Shown: positions 23,698-35,077 of the stretch, in pieces
How the letters are laid out: every line of letters begins with the position of its first letter
Numbering within the stretch: the stretch's first letter is position 1
Source: Tetraselmis striata
Taxonomy: Eukaryota > Chlorophyta > Chlorodendrophyceae > Chlorodendrales > Chlorodendraceae
DNA length: 64,000 nt
Reading direction: 5' to 3'
NCBI GenBank assembly: GCA_006384855.1
Contig: VCJN01002166.1
Coordinates: 1 to 64,000, forward strand
Program-made: the position numbers and the translations under genes
The notes under the pieces: model-generated
What the model was told of the DNA's origin: nothing
Databases searched by the model: none
Seen by the model: the letters and a program-made list of their open reading frames with translations, nothing else

Positions 23698-24389
23698 TGG
23701 AGGGAAGGGCGGTCGACGCGCGGAGCTGTCAACGGGAGAGGCTCGGGCTTGGCAGGGCGATGAATTATACTGAGAATCACTTGGGTGATGTGAGCGCGGG
23801 GAGCGAGGCGGAGTTCGCTAGCAAGCGTTGGCCGCGCGTTGAGTGGGAGAAGAGGCGTTTTTCGAACCTATCAGCGGCTTGCGCTACCGCGGTACCGGTA
23901 CGTATGTGAAGGGCTCTTTTTAAACCTTCTAAGGAGTCGCGCGCTACATGGGGCAGTCGCGAAAGGGTAGTCGCTACTAGCGACTACATGTAGCGCTACA
24001 GGTACTCGCCTGCGCGATGCGGCTCCCGCGCGCCGCCCAACGCGCGCGCTCGTTCGCGCTACGAGTACAGGTGCGCGCCCGTCTTCAGCAGCGCTAACAT
24101 ACAGCACGAGGAGCGTGGCTGCTCGTATGCCTACGCATCCCGCACGAGGAGCAAGGGATCGTCACGAATTATTTCAAATTTGAATTATCTGCCGATGACA
24201 GTTTGCGATCCGGTAAAACTGCAGTACAGGTACCCGTAGTGGAAGTGGCTGACGACATGATGTATAATACCCCAGGTACGGGTACCGTCAATATGTACCG
24301 TAATTAAAGACGGTAGCGCGGCCAAAAATGATGAATTGTGTTACACCGTCTTGTCGGATCTTTCGAGCGGTATTCGTTATATATTCTAT

Positions 24390-24565
24390 TTTTTTCATGT
24401 TGAGTTTAGTTTTGCCCAAAATATTGCGTTGGCGTTTTTACACGGGCAAGAGCCGAAATTGGCAAAAGGTTTAGTGAAAGCGTGGAGGGAAAACGGAGTC
24501 AGGGAGGGCAAAACTGGAAGATGGCAGACTCAGCTGTTACGGCTGCGCTTATATGCCTTCTCGTG
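24390..24565 (+). repeat. Dispersed repeat R4, inverted partner of 56560-56720
   Basis: CAAGAGCCGAAATTGGCA, TTTAGTGAA, GTGGAGGGAAAACGGA and CTGTTACGGCTGC occur here. They occur in the same order on the reverse strand at 56560-56720, with about 75-80% identity by eye. Both copies translate to a WRENG-containing frame, but no protein family was recognised. Confidence 0.75.
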
Positions 24566-24791
24566 TAGCATCCAAAGGGCGCAAACAACGGGTGAACTAG
24601 AAACCCGTACCGCTGAGCAGCGACGGTAGACGGAAAAGCGGTCGATTGAGAAAAGAAGGAAACCGCATAAACTAGTTTAGATCATTTCAAGTCGAGTCTG
24701 GTTTTGCCAGTGATGAGCGCACCGAGAGAGCGGTAAAATGACGAAAAAGGGCTAGCGTCATGTCATGATGGGGGCACATGGAAGGCCAACC

Positions 24792-26219
24792 CTAACGCTG
24801 CGAAGTCTTGTTGAGCTTGGAAGTGGCGAAGGGGCGCGCTATGTGACCGAAGAAGACGAACCTCGCGCCACGTGAGGGGAGGACGTTCGGGTCGATATAG
24901 TCCGAAACAACGTTGGAGTTAGTGGCCCAGCCGCCTTGATGGCGAATGTGGTACAGCGGAACTCCGATGGCGTAAGCAACAGAGGCTGCTCCCATACAAA
25001 GGTTGCGTAATCGAGTTCGAGGAGGTGCCGGCAGCGGGGGGGGGGGGGGGGGGGGGGCGACGGGGGCGACGGGATTAACGGCCGTAGAGAGCCAGTCCGA
25101 CATGGTAGCGGCAATCCAAGAGTTGGGGCGCTGCTCGCTCGGGGTAGTAACCGCCCAAAAGTTTGTCTCGGCCAAGGCAACGAACATGAACCGGGGGGTA
25201 GATTGTACGTTGTCGATGACGATGAAGTGACGCAAGAGACGAGTGACATGGGGGTATTTATAGACAACGGCGGCGGCGCGGCATGTCGCACTCCGCGTTT
25301 TGCGCATTCCCTGGCTTCGATTCCAAGAAACCGCTTGCGATATGTGCTGTTGGTTGGAGAGAATTTCCATGTGATGGATACATTCAGTAGCATTGCCCTG
25401 CGCACTGCATTTATCTCGTGCATCATGTGGTTCTATCACACCCACAACACATCTTTGTTAGCGGCAATGGTGGTGGGGCGGTAGTGCACGTACGTACGCT
25501 CACGATACCGGTAAGTGCACGGCCACAAAGCTCAAAAGCAACAGCAACAGGGCCACCGTGTGCCGCTCCATTAATTCCGCCGACGAGAGATCCCCCTCCT
25601 CATCCATCTAAGATAGCAGCAGCGCTCCCTCCGCGTTTGGCACCACCACACGCTGAAAAACCAATTTGAGCTTGCTGGTAGTTGCTTGCCCCCTCCGATG
25701 ACATCCGTCTGCGTGTGCAACATGTGGAAAGGGCCCACCACTCCAGCCGGCTCCCCGGTTGTCGGGATGACACGGAGATACCCGCCAAATGCACCCGTTC
25801 CGTCTAGAAACTTTTCAAGATGCAACTGTGCCCCAATGTGCATGCACAACAACGTGGCGCTCGTTACCTATTGTGTACCATATAGTGAAAGACAAAGTCA
25901 GTAAAAAAATCAAAAAAACGCAGCGAGGCGGGCAGGCGGCTCACCTCTGCTGGATGAAGCAGATGTGCCGAGTGATAGTCCCCGACGTCCTAGACTCGCA
26001 AACGAGTGGCGTGGCGTTGAGTACGCAGAATCGCCCGTGGGAGCTCTCTGGGCGCATTTCCCGGTTGCCTTCTCCGCAAACCTTCGAGACTATGACCTCG
26101 AGCGCCGCCCATGGGACGGCCGGTATTGTGATGACGGTTGCCGGTCGGTCGGGCTGGACTTTCTTTTTCCGATACCCGCCCAACTCCCCAACGACACCTA
26201 AGCTGATCTGCGCGCGCAC
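24792..26219 (-). pseudogene. Decayed tyrosine-recombinase mobile element (DIRS/Crypton-like)
   Basis: The reverse frame ending at 24792 contains LRNLCMGAASVAYAIG, GVPLYHIRHQGGWA, NSNVVSDYIDPNVLP and FVFFGHIAR. This is the C-terminal signature of DIRS/Crypton-type tyrosine recombinases: LR-x-GAA-x-AA-x-GVP, an I-x-x-GGW motif, and a tyrosine in YIDP. Upstream reverse frames at 25571-25852 (HLEKFLDGTGAFGGYLRV) and 25941-26219 (ISLGVVGELGGYRKK) probably carry N-terminal parts of the same gene. The frames are disconnected, and a G-tract at about 25039-25058 inserts a poly-Pro just before the Arg box. Loss of function is inferred. No target-site duplications or termini were found. Confidence 0.6.
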
Positions 26220-26426
26220 GTCCTCGACAATTCCCTCGATCTTGTCTCACGGGTGTGATGGCGCGGTTGGGCCGCTAGCGGCGGATAGCTGCTGTGCAAG
26301 CGGCGGTGGGGGATGAGGGTGCCGCGCTTTCACGTCCGCCACCCAGCGGGCTTATTTGCGGTCCAACTCATTGTCTCTATGTGCCGGCCACGGACAGCCA
26401 TCAGCGCCACGCACTACTGCGGTGGG

Positions 26427-27269
26427 CTAATACTCCCCGTGCTGCTCCCCGTGAGTGGTAGTCAAGAGGTCTAGTGTGGTGCGCAGCGGTTGTGTATGTC
26501 CCATCCCGAGAGGCGGGCAATAGGTGGTGGGATGGATGATGGCGAATCTCGTAGCGGGGCGGATGGACTCGCTACGAACGACGACGCGTTGTTCCGTAGC
26601 GACTACGGTAGAAAGACGGTAGTGGTAATGTATGTGGGGGTCGATGCAATTGTTGTAGTATATAATGTCAATGTGGAACACCCTTGCGGGCCTGCGCACA
26701 TACTCTTGCTTGATATGATTCTCGTTCTTTTGCTTTTGTACAGTGCTGCTGACAGGGCAGCAGCCTCGTATCAAAAACATTTTTTGTACGAAGCTCTTAC
26801 GTAGAGGCGTAATCGCGAGTATATAAGGACAGCTATCACGTTCGTTCGCCACACATCCGCGAAAGATGCATAAGGACAGCTCTCGTACACAAGGAACTCT
26901 TGCTCGGCACTGCAATGATGACGGGTATCAGCCACGGATACGGGTAATGTGTTGGCGGGTACTTTTTGCTCTTGTTGTCGTTACGAATACCTGTACACGT
27001 TCTAGTGCTCATACGCGGAATCGACCGAATTAACGAGTACCGCAATAATTTATTCCTGGCCCCCCATCCCAAAAGTGCACCGCGCTTTATTTGAAATTAT
27101 AGCGGAAATTGCTGAGCCGCCACCAACTTGCCGCAATGGCGCTACCCTGCGTCGGCGCCGCCTGATCGCCGCTAGCAGCCGGTTGTGCCGTCATGTTTAT
27201 GACATCTTAATCCACGCCGCCCACCATTATCTCATATACTCCATGTCGTAGATTCTGCTCTTCACCATG
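26427..27269. other. No supported gene
   Basis: Low-GC DNA with short open frames on both strands. A TAGCGACTACGGTA word occurs at about 26597. Nothing could be tied to a family. Confidence 0.4.
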
Positions 27270-27488
27270 CTAAGGACATCTCTGTGATTGCATGAGCGCA
27301 GAAATTTGCCTCATATGTCCATCGATCATTATTTGGATTGGCATCAAACATGTATAGTATGACGCGTCTGTCTCGGGATAGGCGGCCTTTACACAAGCCT
27401 CTATAGCTGCAAAAAATGAGACCTCTAAGGCCAAACCATTGTGGTGTAGCCAGTATATTGTAGAACGTGTATCGTTTATCTTATTCAT
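27270..27488 (-). CDS. Possible small orphan protein, 72 residues
   Basis: An intronless reverse frame begins MNKINDTRSTIYWLHHNG and contains an amphipathic segment EVSFFAAIEACVKAAYPE. Base composition is AT-rich and unlike the exons of the spliced genes. It has no recognised family and could be chance or a remnant of a transferred or viral gene. Confidence 0.2.
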   Translation of the reverse strand: MNKINDTRSTIYWLHHNGLALEVSFFAAIEACVKAAYPETDASYYTCLMPIQIMIDGHMRQISALMQSQRCP

Positions 27489-28439
27489 TGGTTTTTTGTC
27501 CCTTGATTAGGCTATAGCCTAGCCATTGTTTCGTCGCTGCGGTGTATGTAAAGCACTCACTCTATCATGAGTCAGGTTGAGTTCCGGCTCGCAGAGCCTC
27601 CGGGCCTTTTTGACGGGGATTCACCAACACGGGCGGTAGCAGTGCTAAATGAGCATCCACGCCCTCGCCCGCGCGCCCGCTTGCCAACGAGTGCGTCCTC
27701 GCTGGCACTAGAACCACCTGTGCGCCCTTGCCCGTGTCCCCGCCCACGGCCACGGCCCCGTCCACAGCCGCTCGCTCGCGCCTGGCAGGGCCATCTGTCT
27801 CAAGGACAACGGGTCCCGCCGACGCAATGCCCGGAATATGTAGACTACTGCATCTCTACCGCCTGCCGTTGTGTGCGTAGATATACGGGTGGCGGGTGCT
27901 TGAGGATGTTGGGGTGGAGTTGACGATTGTGCATGGCTCGATGTGGGCGGCTGGCGGTAGTGAAGATACGGGACTCCCGGAAGTCGAATCCGCCGGCGGC
28001 GGCCCACCCGCTCACCCGCTATTGCCAGACGCGACGTAGGGCTGGTCAACATGCATAGTTAACATAGAACATATGTTAAGAATATTGTACTAAAAGGCAC
28101 CGGCTGGCAACTTCAAAATGATCACTGGTCGTGGCGACCTAAAACGTCTTCATCTGACAAGGGGTTTAATATGCAGCGGTCAGCCGGCGGCGACGACGAC
28201 GTGCAATGATGGTGACGGCGAGATAGTGACTGGTGTTATCCCCGGCCAAATCAAGGGGGCCGTAGTATCAAAAGTAGCGCGCGCATTCAAGTCGTCGCTA
28301 CGGTACGGGTACATCAGGTACGCGTAGCGGCGGTCATTGCGTTTCCCGTGTAGCGCGGTCGTCGCGGTACGCAAATAGTGCCAAGAGCGGTCGCGCATAT
28401 ATAGTACGGTGGCGCGCGGCGGGGCGAATATAGTTCACA
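27489..28439. other. No supported gene
   Basis: It includes an Arg/Pro-rich stretch near 27650-27780 built of CCCGCC/CACGGC words, which opens long low-complexity frames on both strands. A GGTACGGGTAC-type motif occurs near 28300. Confidence 0.4.
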
Positions 28440-28637
28440 ATGTTCTAATCGTGTCTATGTGGCTTCCTAACGAGTGACTTTGACTGTCCTAGTGCGACCC
28501 GTACGGTCTGGCAGTGGTTTAACCACTTAGGTAACTAGTACCATCGGGTTTTACTACGGGCTGCCCCATCGCCCGCGAGTCCCGCGCTCCCGGCCGGGGA
28601 GCTACTTAGGACAACCACCAGTAGCTCGTCTGCCATC
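28440..28637 (+). repeat. Direct repeat R5, left copy (LTR-like)
   Basis: It begins TGTTCTAATCGTGT and runs to GCTCGTCTGCCATCTT. It includes GCGACCCGTACGGTCTGG, AACCACTTAGGTAACTAGTA and CCGGCCGGGGAGCTACTTAGG. It matches 32001-32195 at roughly 90% by eye and in the same orientation. Confidence 0.85.
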
Positions 28638-31600
28638 TTCTAGCTCGCTGCATTCGGCAGCTAGCAGCTTCGCGTTAGTACTTGTGTGAGGGTCACTGAG
28701 GCTGAAGAAGTCCGCACCGAGGTTCATCCACCCGGTAGTGAGTCGTCGTGCCGCACCTGCGTTACAACATCATGTAGCGAAAGACAACCCCTCGGTAATG
28801 TGGTTTTCCCTACTCGAGCGCCCGAGGTCGTTTCCCGTTTTTGCCATGGCTTTGCAGCTAGGACGTTTTCGGGTAGTAGCGATGCGCACGGCACGGATTT
28901 GGAGCTGGGGGATCCCCGTTGGGGGGATTTAAGCCTCAACACCCGGAGTCGAGTCGTAGTACAGGCCTTCGGGCTCCCGCAGTGGAGCACCCTCTCGCAA
29001 AGGATTAGGTTGGGTGGACGTCTTCGGCACCATGGCCGTTGCTCGTCACGGTTGTCAACGACGACAACTACGCCTACCGCAACAAATCGACGCGGACGAA
29101 GGAGGACGTCCGCCGTGTCGTCGGGGCGACTACTTGTTGTCCCGCAAGACACTTCAACCTGGTCCGCGTGTCATCGCACAATATGACGTCGTGTCATCAA
29201 CGGTCGTGACACGCTGTGGTTTTCCGGCGGCCGCGGCCAGGCAACGGCCCACCAGGAGCGGAGGATCCTGGGTGCGGCATGCCCGGCGGCACCACCCCCA
29301 CCTCCACGTGGTGGGCGCTGGTAGCCCCTAAGACCCGTACCCGGCTGGGTGCGGCAGGGGGCTGAGCGGGGTGGCCGGTTGTGGCGGGTCCTTGGGAGGT
29401 CCTTGCGACGACCGGGGAGCCCTACGGGGGGCTTTTTAAATGATACTCGTAGTCCTGGTAGCGCCTGCTGGCGCCGCCGGGCAGCAACCCTGCACGGGGG
29501 GCTGCTAAAAAGTAATTCATGTACGACCTCGGCCTTGCGTCGGCCTCTCCGAGATCCGCCTACGGGTGGGGAGGGGGGTCTGTACGACTCGGACGGGGCA
29601 ACCTACTCGCGAGGGCTGTTCGAAATAAAATCGTGTTCTCTTACCTCGGTACGACCCGCGACCGACATGCAGAAGATCTGGCGTACCCCCCACCCGTATG
29701 TGTTCCACCTGTGAATCACTCGAATCCCGGCCTAGTACAGCGGTGTGTTCGGCGGCGCCCTGCGGCCGACCTGTTCGGAACACCCGGGAAACCCTCAGCC
29801 GTCCCGTGAGAACGGGCGAGAGCGGCGAGCGCGAGGAGACAGGAGCCCGGCACTTGAAGGCGGGGCGGGCGTCGGTTCGGGGGCGGAGAGGCCGGGCATG
29901 GCAGCGACTCAGGGGCCAGGAGACAGGAGCCGGAGTGCCCTGAGGGAGTCACAGCCATGCAGCGGGAGGAGTCAGTTGGCGGTCAGCTCGGTCTGACCAT
30001 GGACGGGCGGCTACAGCGACGAGGCGCGCTGCGGAGGCGAGCGGCGAACGGGCGAGCAGGACCGGCTTGCCGACCACGGAGCGACGACAAGCGGACGGGG
30101 GGGGGGGGGGGGGGGGGCGGGGGGGGGCGCCTTTCCCCCTCCAGACCCCCTTGGGGATCCTACCGCAAGAGCTCATGCGGGCGAGATGGAGGCAGCATCG
30201 GCGGACCGCGGCCGAGGCCGGCGGACCGCCACAGCCGGCGTGGTGGGGCGATCAGCGCCGCGACCTGCGGGATATTTTCAGCGATGGCGGTAGGTGGAGC
30301 CAAGACGCACGACGACCGAAGATTGCGCGGTGCCGGTGCATTGCCAATGTACAGGAAAACCTTGTCGAGGTGGGGCGAGTACTGCATTCGTAATCCCCGT
30401 ACTGCCAATTAGCGGTAGTCGCTCGTACTGGCGACTACCCGTAATTATCCGAAAGTAACACATCTATTGATCACGTGATGGAAGGAGGCGAGGCTTGGAA
30501 ACGAAAGAGGATGGCCGGAAGCCGAAGCTGTAAATACGCTATATGTGTTCCCTACTATGGTTAGAGATGGCATGCCCTAAGAGCGACTCAGTATGGGCGG
30601 TGGAGAGCAGCAGATTAGCACGTTGTAATCAATTTCAATTTCAATTTCAATTTGTGGTTTTCCGTGACGACTCGCGTAATTGGTCCGCTACGAGGGTGGC
30701 GCCGCTCATGTGCCGGTGTTTTGAGAGGGTTCGTTGGCCTCGCCGTAATCATGCTTCAGCAATGTTTGCCGTGGTCGCAGTGGGAGGCGTTTGTGCGGCT
30801 CATCCAAACGCGTCTCCAACGCCTCTTACTGCAACGTCGTCGTCACAATTGCAAGGAGCACGACAACCTGCAGCTGCCCGCCGGCGGGGGGCAGCTCTAC
30901 CACATGGCGTGCCTTGACGTCTCGTGGTGTACGTAACTACTTCTGGCCGACTCGAGGTTTGGAACCTCGGCGACCGTCGCTGGTGCATCAGCAACGGCCG
31001 CCTCGTCGTCACCCTCGCCCCGACATCATTGGCATCGTTACGGGCCGGCATAGGCTACAAGAGCCTCTACGCCGGCCAACCCGCTCCCGACGTCACGACA
31101 TCTCATATGTGAGAGCATGAGCTGCCCGCCGGGGGACAGCTCCGCCACCTATCGCAACTAGTGCATTTCGTGGCGTCATCCTAAGCATGTGCCTTGTGGG
31201 GTGGTCAGCAACCGTGGCTGGTGCATTAGCCGCGGCCGGCTCATCGCTCTCCGCTAAGAAAGACCCACGTGGCGAGTGGGCGGGTCTTCTGCGACATCGC
31301 CGACAACCGACCCCGACACACCTAAGAGCCGGTACGACACGACCACACAGGGTGCCACGTTCCCGCGCCCCTCAGCGCCGTACGTTTTACCGGCCGCCCT
31401 TCGCGCGAGGGGGGGGAACAACCACCACTGGTGATGGCAACGGCCTGACACCGCTGTCATCGCGCGTTGTTGCGTTTCCAACCCTCGTAACGTGCATCGC
31501 CAATACAGGGGCAGAGTTATTACCATCGCGTCGCGTACAACGTACGAGTACTTCAACTGGCTGTACACCGCGCGCTCGCGCGCTCATGCACGCAGCTGCA

Positions 31601-32000
31601 CTCGTCCCACTGGTGCTTATGCAACTGCTTTTGCTAGGCGCTCATCGCCAACTACGCCAATTCTACCCCTGCTTGTACTGGCCTGCAATTCCGGCTCGTG
31701 AGGCACGCCACCACGGCACGCGGCAAATGCTGTAGGGCGCCTTCGGGAGACGGCGCCTTAATTCCGCGACACGTCCGGTCTGTGCCGCGCCGGCGTCAAC
31801 ATCTCCCGTCCGCGTCTGATATGTGCCTGCGCCTCGATCGAGGCTTGCCCTCTCGGCGCGAGACCCCTTCTACAACTCAAGACAGACATCTGCCGCCTTC
31901 GTCTGGTCGGCACGCCTGCCAACTGCCCACGCTCGCAGTCGTAAACGATCGAACCGCGTGTAAACTTGCAAAACCAGACTCGATTGCATATTGAAATGTT

Positions 32001-32195
32001 CTAAACGTGTTTATGGGCTTTCCTAACGACTTTAACTGTCCTATAGTGCGACCCGTACGGTCTGGTAGTGGTTTCAACCACTTAGGTAACTAGTACCATC
32101 GGGTTTTACTACGGCTGCCCCATCGCCCGCGAGCCCTGCGCTCCCGGCCGGGGAGCTACTTAGGACAGCCACCAGCAGCTCGTCTGCCATCTTTT
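32001..32195 (+). repeat. Direct repeat R5, right copy (LTR-like)
   Basis: Counterpart of 28440-28637, with small indels. It is preceded by AAAACCAGACTCGATTGCATATTGAAA. A variant of that word recurs at about 32417-32445 just outside the repeat. Confidence 0.85.
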
Positions 32196-34700
32196 TGAAT
32201 ATGGAGGAAAATCGTAGATTGCTGCGCTATCTCCTAGATTGGCAAGATAATTTAGGAAGTCGGATCTAAGACTAAAATCTAGCGGCTTTTCGAATGTGGG
32301 CTTATATACAGCCTCCGCCCTGCGGGCGCCTCCTCTGATATTCTTTCCCCTTTCGCTGAACCTTCCTAACCATAAAATGGCGCTTTTTTCTGTAAAAACA
32401 CCTCCGCATTCTTTTTGGCAAAAACAGACTCGATTGAATGTTGAAATAGGCAGTACGTGTGACGATAACAAATATGCTGCACCTCTAAAAGCAGTACGGT
32501 AAATATACCTCAGAATTAAATAGGCCAGCAAGATTTAATTAATTGTTTTAGGTGCCCCCCTTTTATTTTGGCCCCTCATCGGAAATCACTTCTGAGCTCT
32601 CAGTACTGCTTAAGTACTGCGTTCCCCTAAAACTCATGAAATGACTGCTGCTTACTTGAGAGATTCCTGCAATGGGGGGGGGGGGGGGGGGGGGTTAGTG
32701 GTGGGCAGTGGTGTGCGCCCTAGGCTTGCATATATGTAAAACAAGGAGGAGGGGGCGGGGGGGGGGGGGGGGGGGCGGGGGTGCAAACACTACTTACCAA
32801 TTATAACAGCAAACACAGTGCAATGCCGATGAAGGTTATTGTGTTTCGGAGTCAGAACACGAAAAGACTACACAACTCAATTCGTGTAGTTGTTGTGATA
32901 TAAAACCGCTGGCCCTGCCACCCAAGTATTGATGTAGGCTACCAATCTTGATCTTCAAATATGTAGTGCATGCCGAACAGTTATTGGCTGATGTATATGT
33001 ATATGCATATGTATGTAGATATGATTATACATGTGTATGTATATATAGGTGTATGTGTGTGTATATTATATAAATGTATGTGTAAATGTAAATGTATGTA
33101 TGTGTATGTGTACATGTTAGTATATAATGTATGTGTATATATGTATATATACACGAGTGATGAGTGACGAGATCATAATTTATATATGTATGCATATATA
33201 TGTATACGCATATGCATATGCATGTATTTATTATATTAATATGCACATGTATATATGTGTATGTGTATCGATATGCATATATAATATGCATATAAAATGT
33301 GTGAATGTGAATAGTGCTGCGAATGTGAATGTGAATGTGTATGCATATGTGTATGTGTATGTGTACGCCCATGTAAAGAGCTACATGTACTCCCTTCATT
33401 ACGTGACAACTGCACTGAAGATACGGCGGCATATCTCAATATCCTACGGGTATCTCAACTAGACAATGCATGCTATGTACATCTTTAATTGTATGTACAA
33501 CATATATAAAACATTGCAAACGGGTCGTGTGAGTACGGAGCACACTCACTGTTGTTGATTGCGACTGCCACCGCAGTTGGGTGAGATATTATTGCGGAAA
33601 GTCGGCGTGCGTGCCGGTGGCTGTTGTCCCGTACGCGCCGAGTACCAACTCCAATCATCCGAGGATGCCAAAGCGAGTAACTAGGGGAGCTCTGCACAGC
33701 ATAAAGTACTGTTAAGGCCAATATTTTTTTGGGGGTCGAAGGAAGGTCCCCCCCGATCCCCCCCCCCCCCCCCCCCCCCGTTGTTCTGACCCCAGGGACC
33801 GCCACCTAAAACAGCACATTGAATCTTGCCGGACAGGCGGTTCGCGGAGCCAAAAAAATAATGAATTGTTTTGTCTCATTGCCGTCGAATATTTCTGGAT
33901 GTATTCGTGAAGTATTCTGAATTAATTTATCCGTTTTAATAGTTTTTTTCCTTGTCGCGGGGGTGTTCGAAAACGTCATTTATCCGCAGACCGTCATCTG
34001 CGTTTGCGTTGCGCGGTATCATATCTGCGTTTCATAAATTCAACGCACCAGTAATGTACCGATAGCGACTAGGGACGAACGGAGAAGGATTACTGATTGC
34101 TCGTGATATAAAATCCTTCGACTGCATAATACATAGGTATTTTATATACCTAATCCTTCTCTCTGCCGGTGTGCAGATGGCCAAGTCTGATGCGTGTGCT
34201 CGTGCCCTCTCTGCGTCTTCTCATGTTACTGCTTCCACCCCGCAGTCGCTGTAGACTTGTAGAGGACCTTTCTGACTGCCTTTTATTTTGGTGATTTCCG
34301 ATATCGCCTTCTGCTGCTAGCGCGCCCATGTATTTTATATAGTCGCTATATATAGGTATTATCACATACTTTTTTATTGGCACGGTTAAATTCTGACCTC
34401 CGAGAAGGGCTGATATATAGCCGAGTGTAGCTGTACCCCGGGATGCCGTGCGCAGATGCCCTCATACCACCTACAGCTCCTTGTAAGCCCCACCCGAAAG
34501 CGCCCCCCCACCCCCTTCCCCCCTCTCTAGGCAGGGACGAATGGGTCATATGGCGGCATACTAACCGCGCGCGCGCACCAACTATCCACCGCGTGTGTGT
34601 CCATGCACCATACAGATATCTACGTGCTGCCGTCGTCCATCTACTGATGGGTCGTCCAGTCCAGGTACGGTATCTACGGAGATGCCCTTACTCGTGCCGG
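32196..34700. other. No gene recognised; homopolymers and AT-rich repeats
   Basis: Two G-tracts (about 32676-32694 and 32758-32775), a C-tract (about 33760-33779) and AT-rich DNA with TAGCGACTA words at 34062 and 34338. Reverse frames here have no recognisable domain. Confidence 0.5.
32990..33365. repeat. Degenerate ATGTAT/GTATGT microsatellite
   Basis: About 375 bp of imperfect ATGTAT, GTATGT and GAATGTGAATGT words. The alternating purine-pyrimidine composition opens Ile/Tyr/Cys/Val-rich or His-rich frames that are not genes. Confidence 0.9.
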
Positions 34701-34727
34701 CAACATAAAGCAGGCCCGGTTTCACAT

Positions 34728-34905
34728 GTTGTTTCACTGTTGCCAGTCCCGTCTCGGGGGCGGAAAAATGAACAGGCGCTGGCAGAAACCAAATACAGTA
34801 GATACACCAGGCGGAAAAAAAAAGTAGATACACCGACTACTTGTTTTTTTCGCCCCCGGGACAGGACTGGCACCAGTGAAACCCTTGCAGCGTCTCTGCT
34901 GGTAC
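34728..34905. repeat. R1 ends in palindromic arrangement
   Basis: A forward R1 end (GTTTCACTGTTGCCAGTCCC...CGGGGGCGGAAAAA) at 34730-34768 faces a reverse R1 end (CGCCCCCGGGACAGGACTGG...AAACCCTTGCAGCGTCTC) at 34851-34905. About 80 bp of unrelated sequence separates them. Confidence 0.7.
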
Positions 34906-35077
34906 GAAATAATAATATCTCAATATAAATAATAATATGTGGCGGCAGCGCGCGAATTTAAAACTCGCAGGACGTGGCGGACAGGCGCAGCATCCTCACC
35001 ACTGACTACAATCACACCGCTCGATCCCCCGCCGCGCAGACCTGAAGCCATTCGCAAACAATCGCTACGGGGTGGCG

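Larger units (their letters stand above)
28440..32195 (+). mobile_element. Candidate element bounded by ~195-bp direct repeats
   Basis: Two near-identical direct repeats, 28440-28637 and 32001-32195, bound a 3.4-kb interior. The interior is GC-rich, with a G-tract at about 30098-30118 and fragmentary frames. Two internally repeated segments near 30980-31010 and 31210-31240 each read GRLVV/GRLIA after W-CIS. No gag, protease, RT or integrase motif was recognised and no primer-binding site was evident. A non-autonomous or decayed LTR-type element, or a simple segmental duplication, are both possible. Confidence 0.35.

Noticed and set aside
27567..27923. Arg/Pro-rich protein
   Set aside because: Low-complexity CCCGCC/CACGGC words open several frames at once; there is no other coding evidence.
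33025..33462. Frames of over 100 codons on both strands
   Set aside because: They are produced by the degenerate ATGTAT microsatellite.
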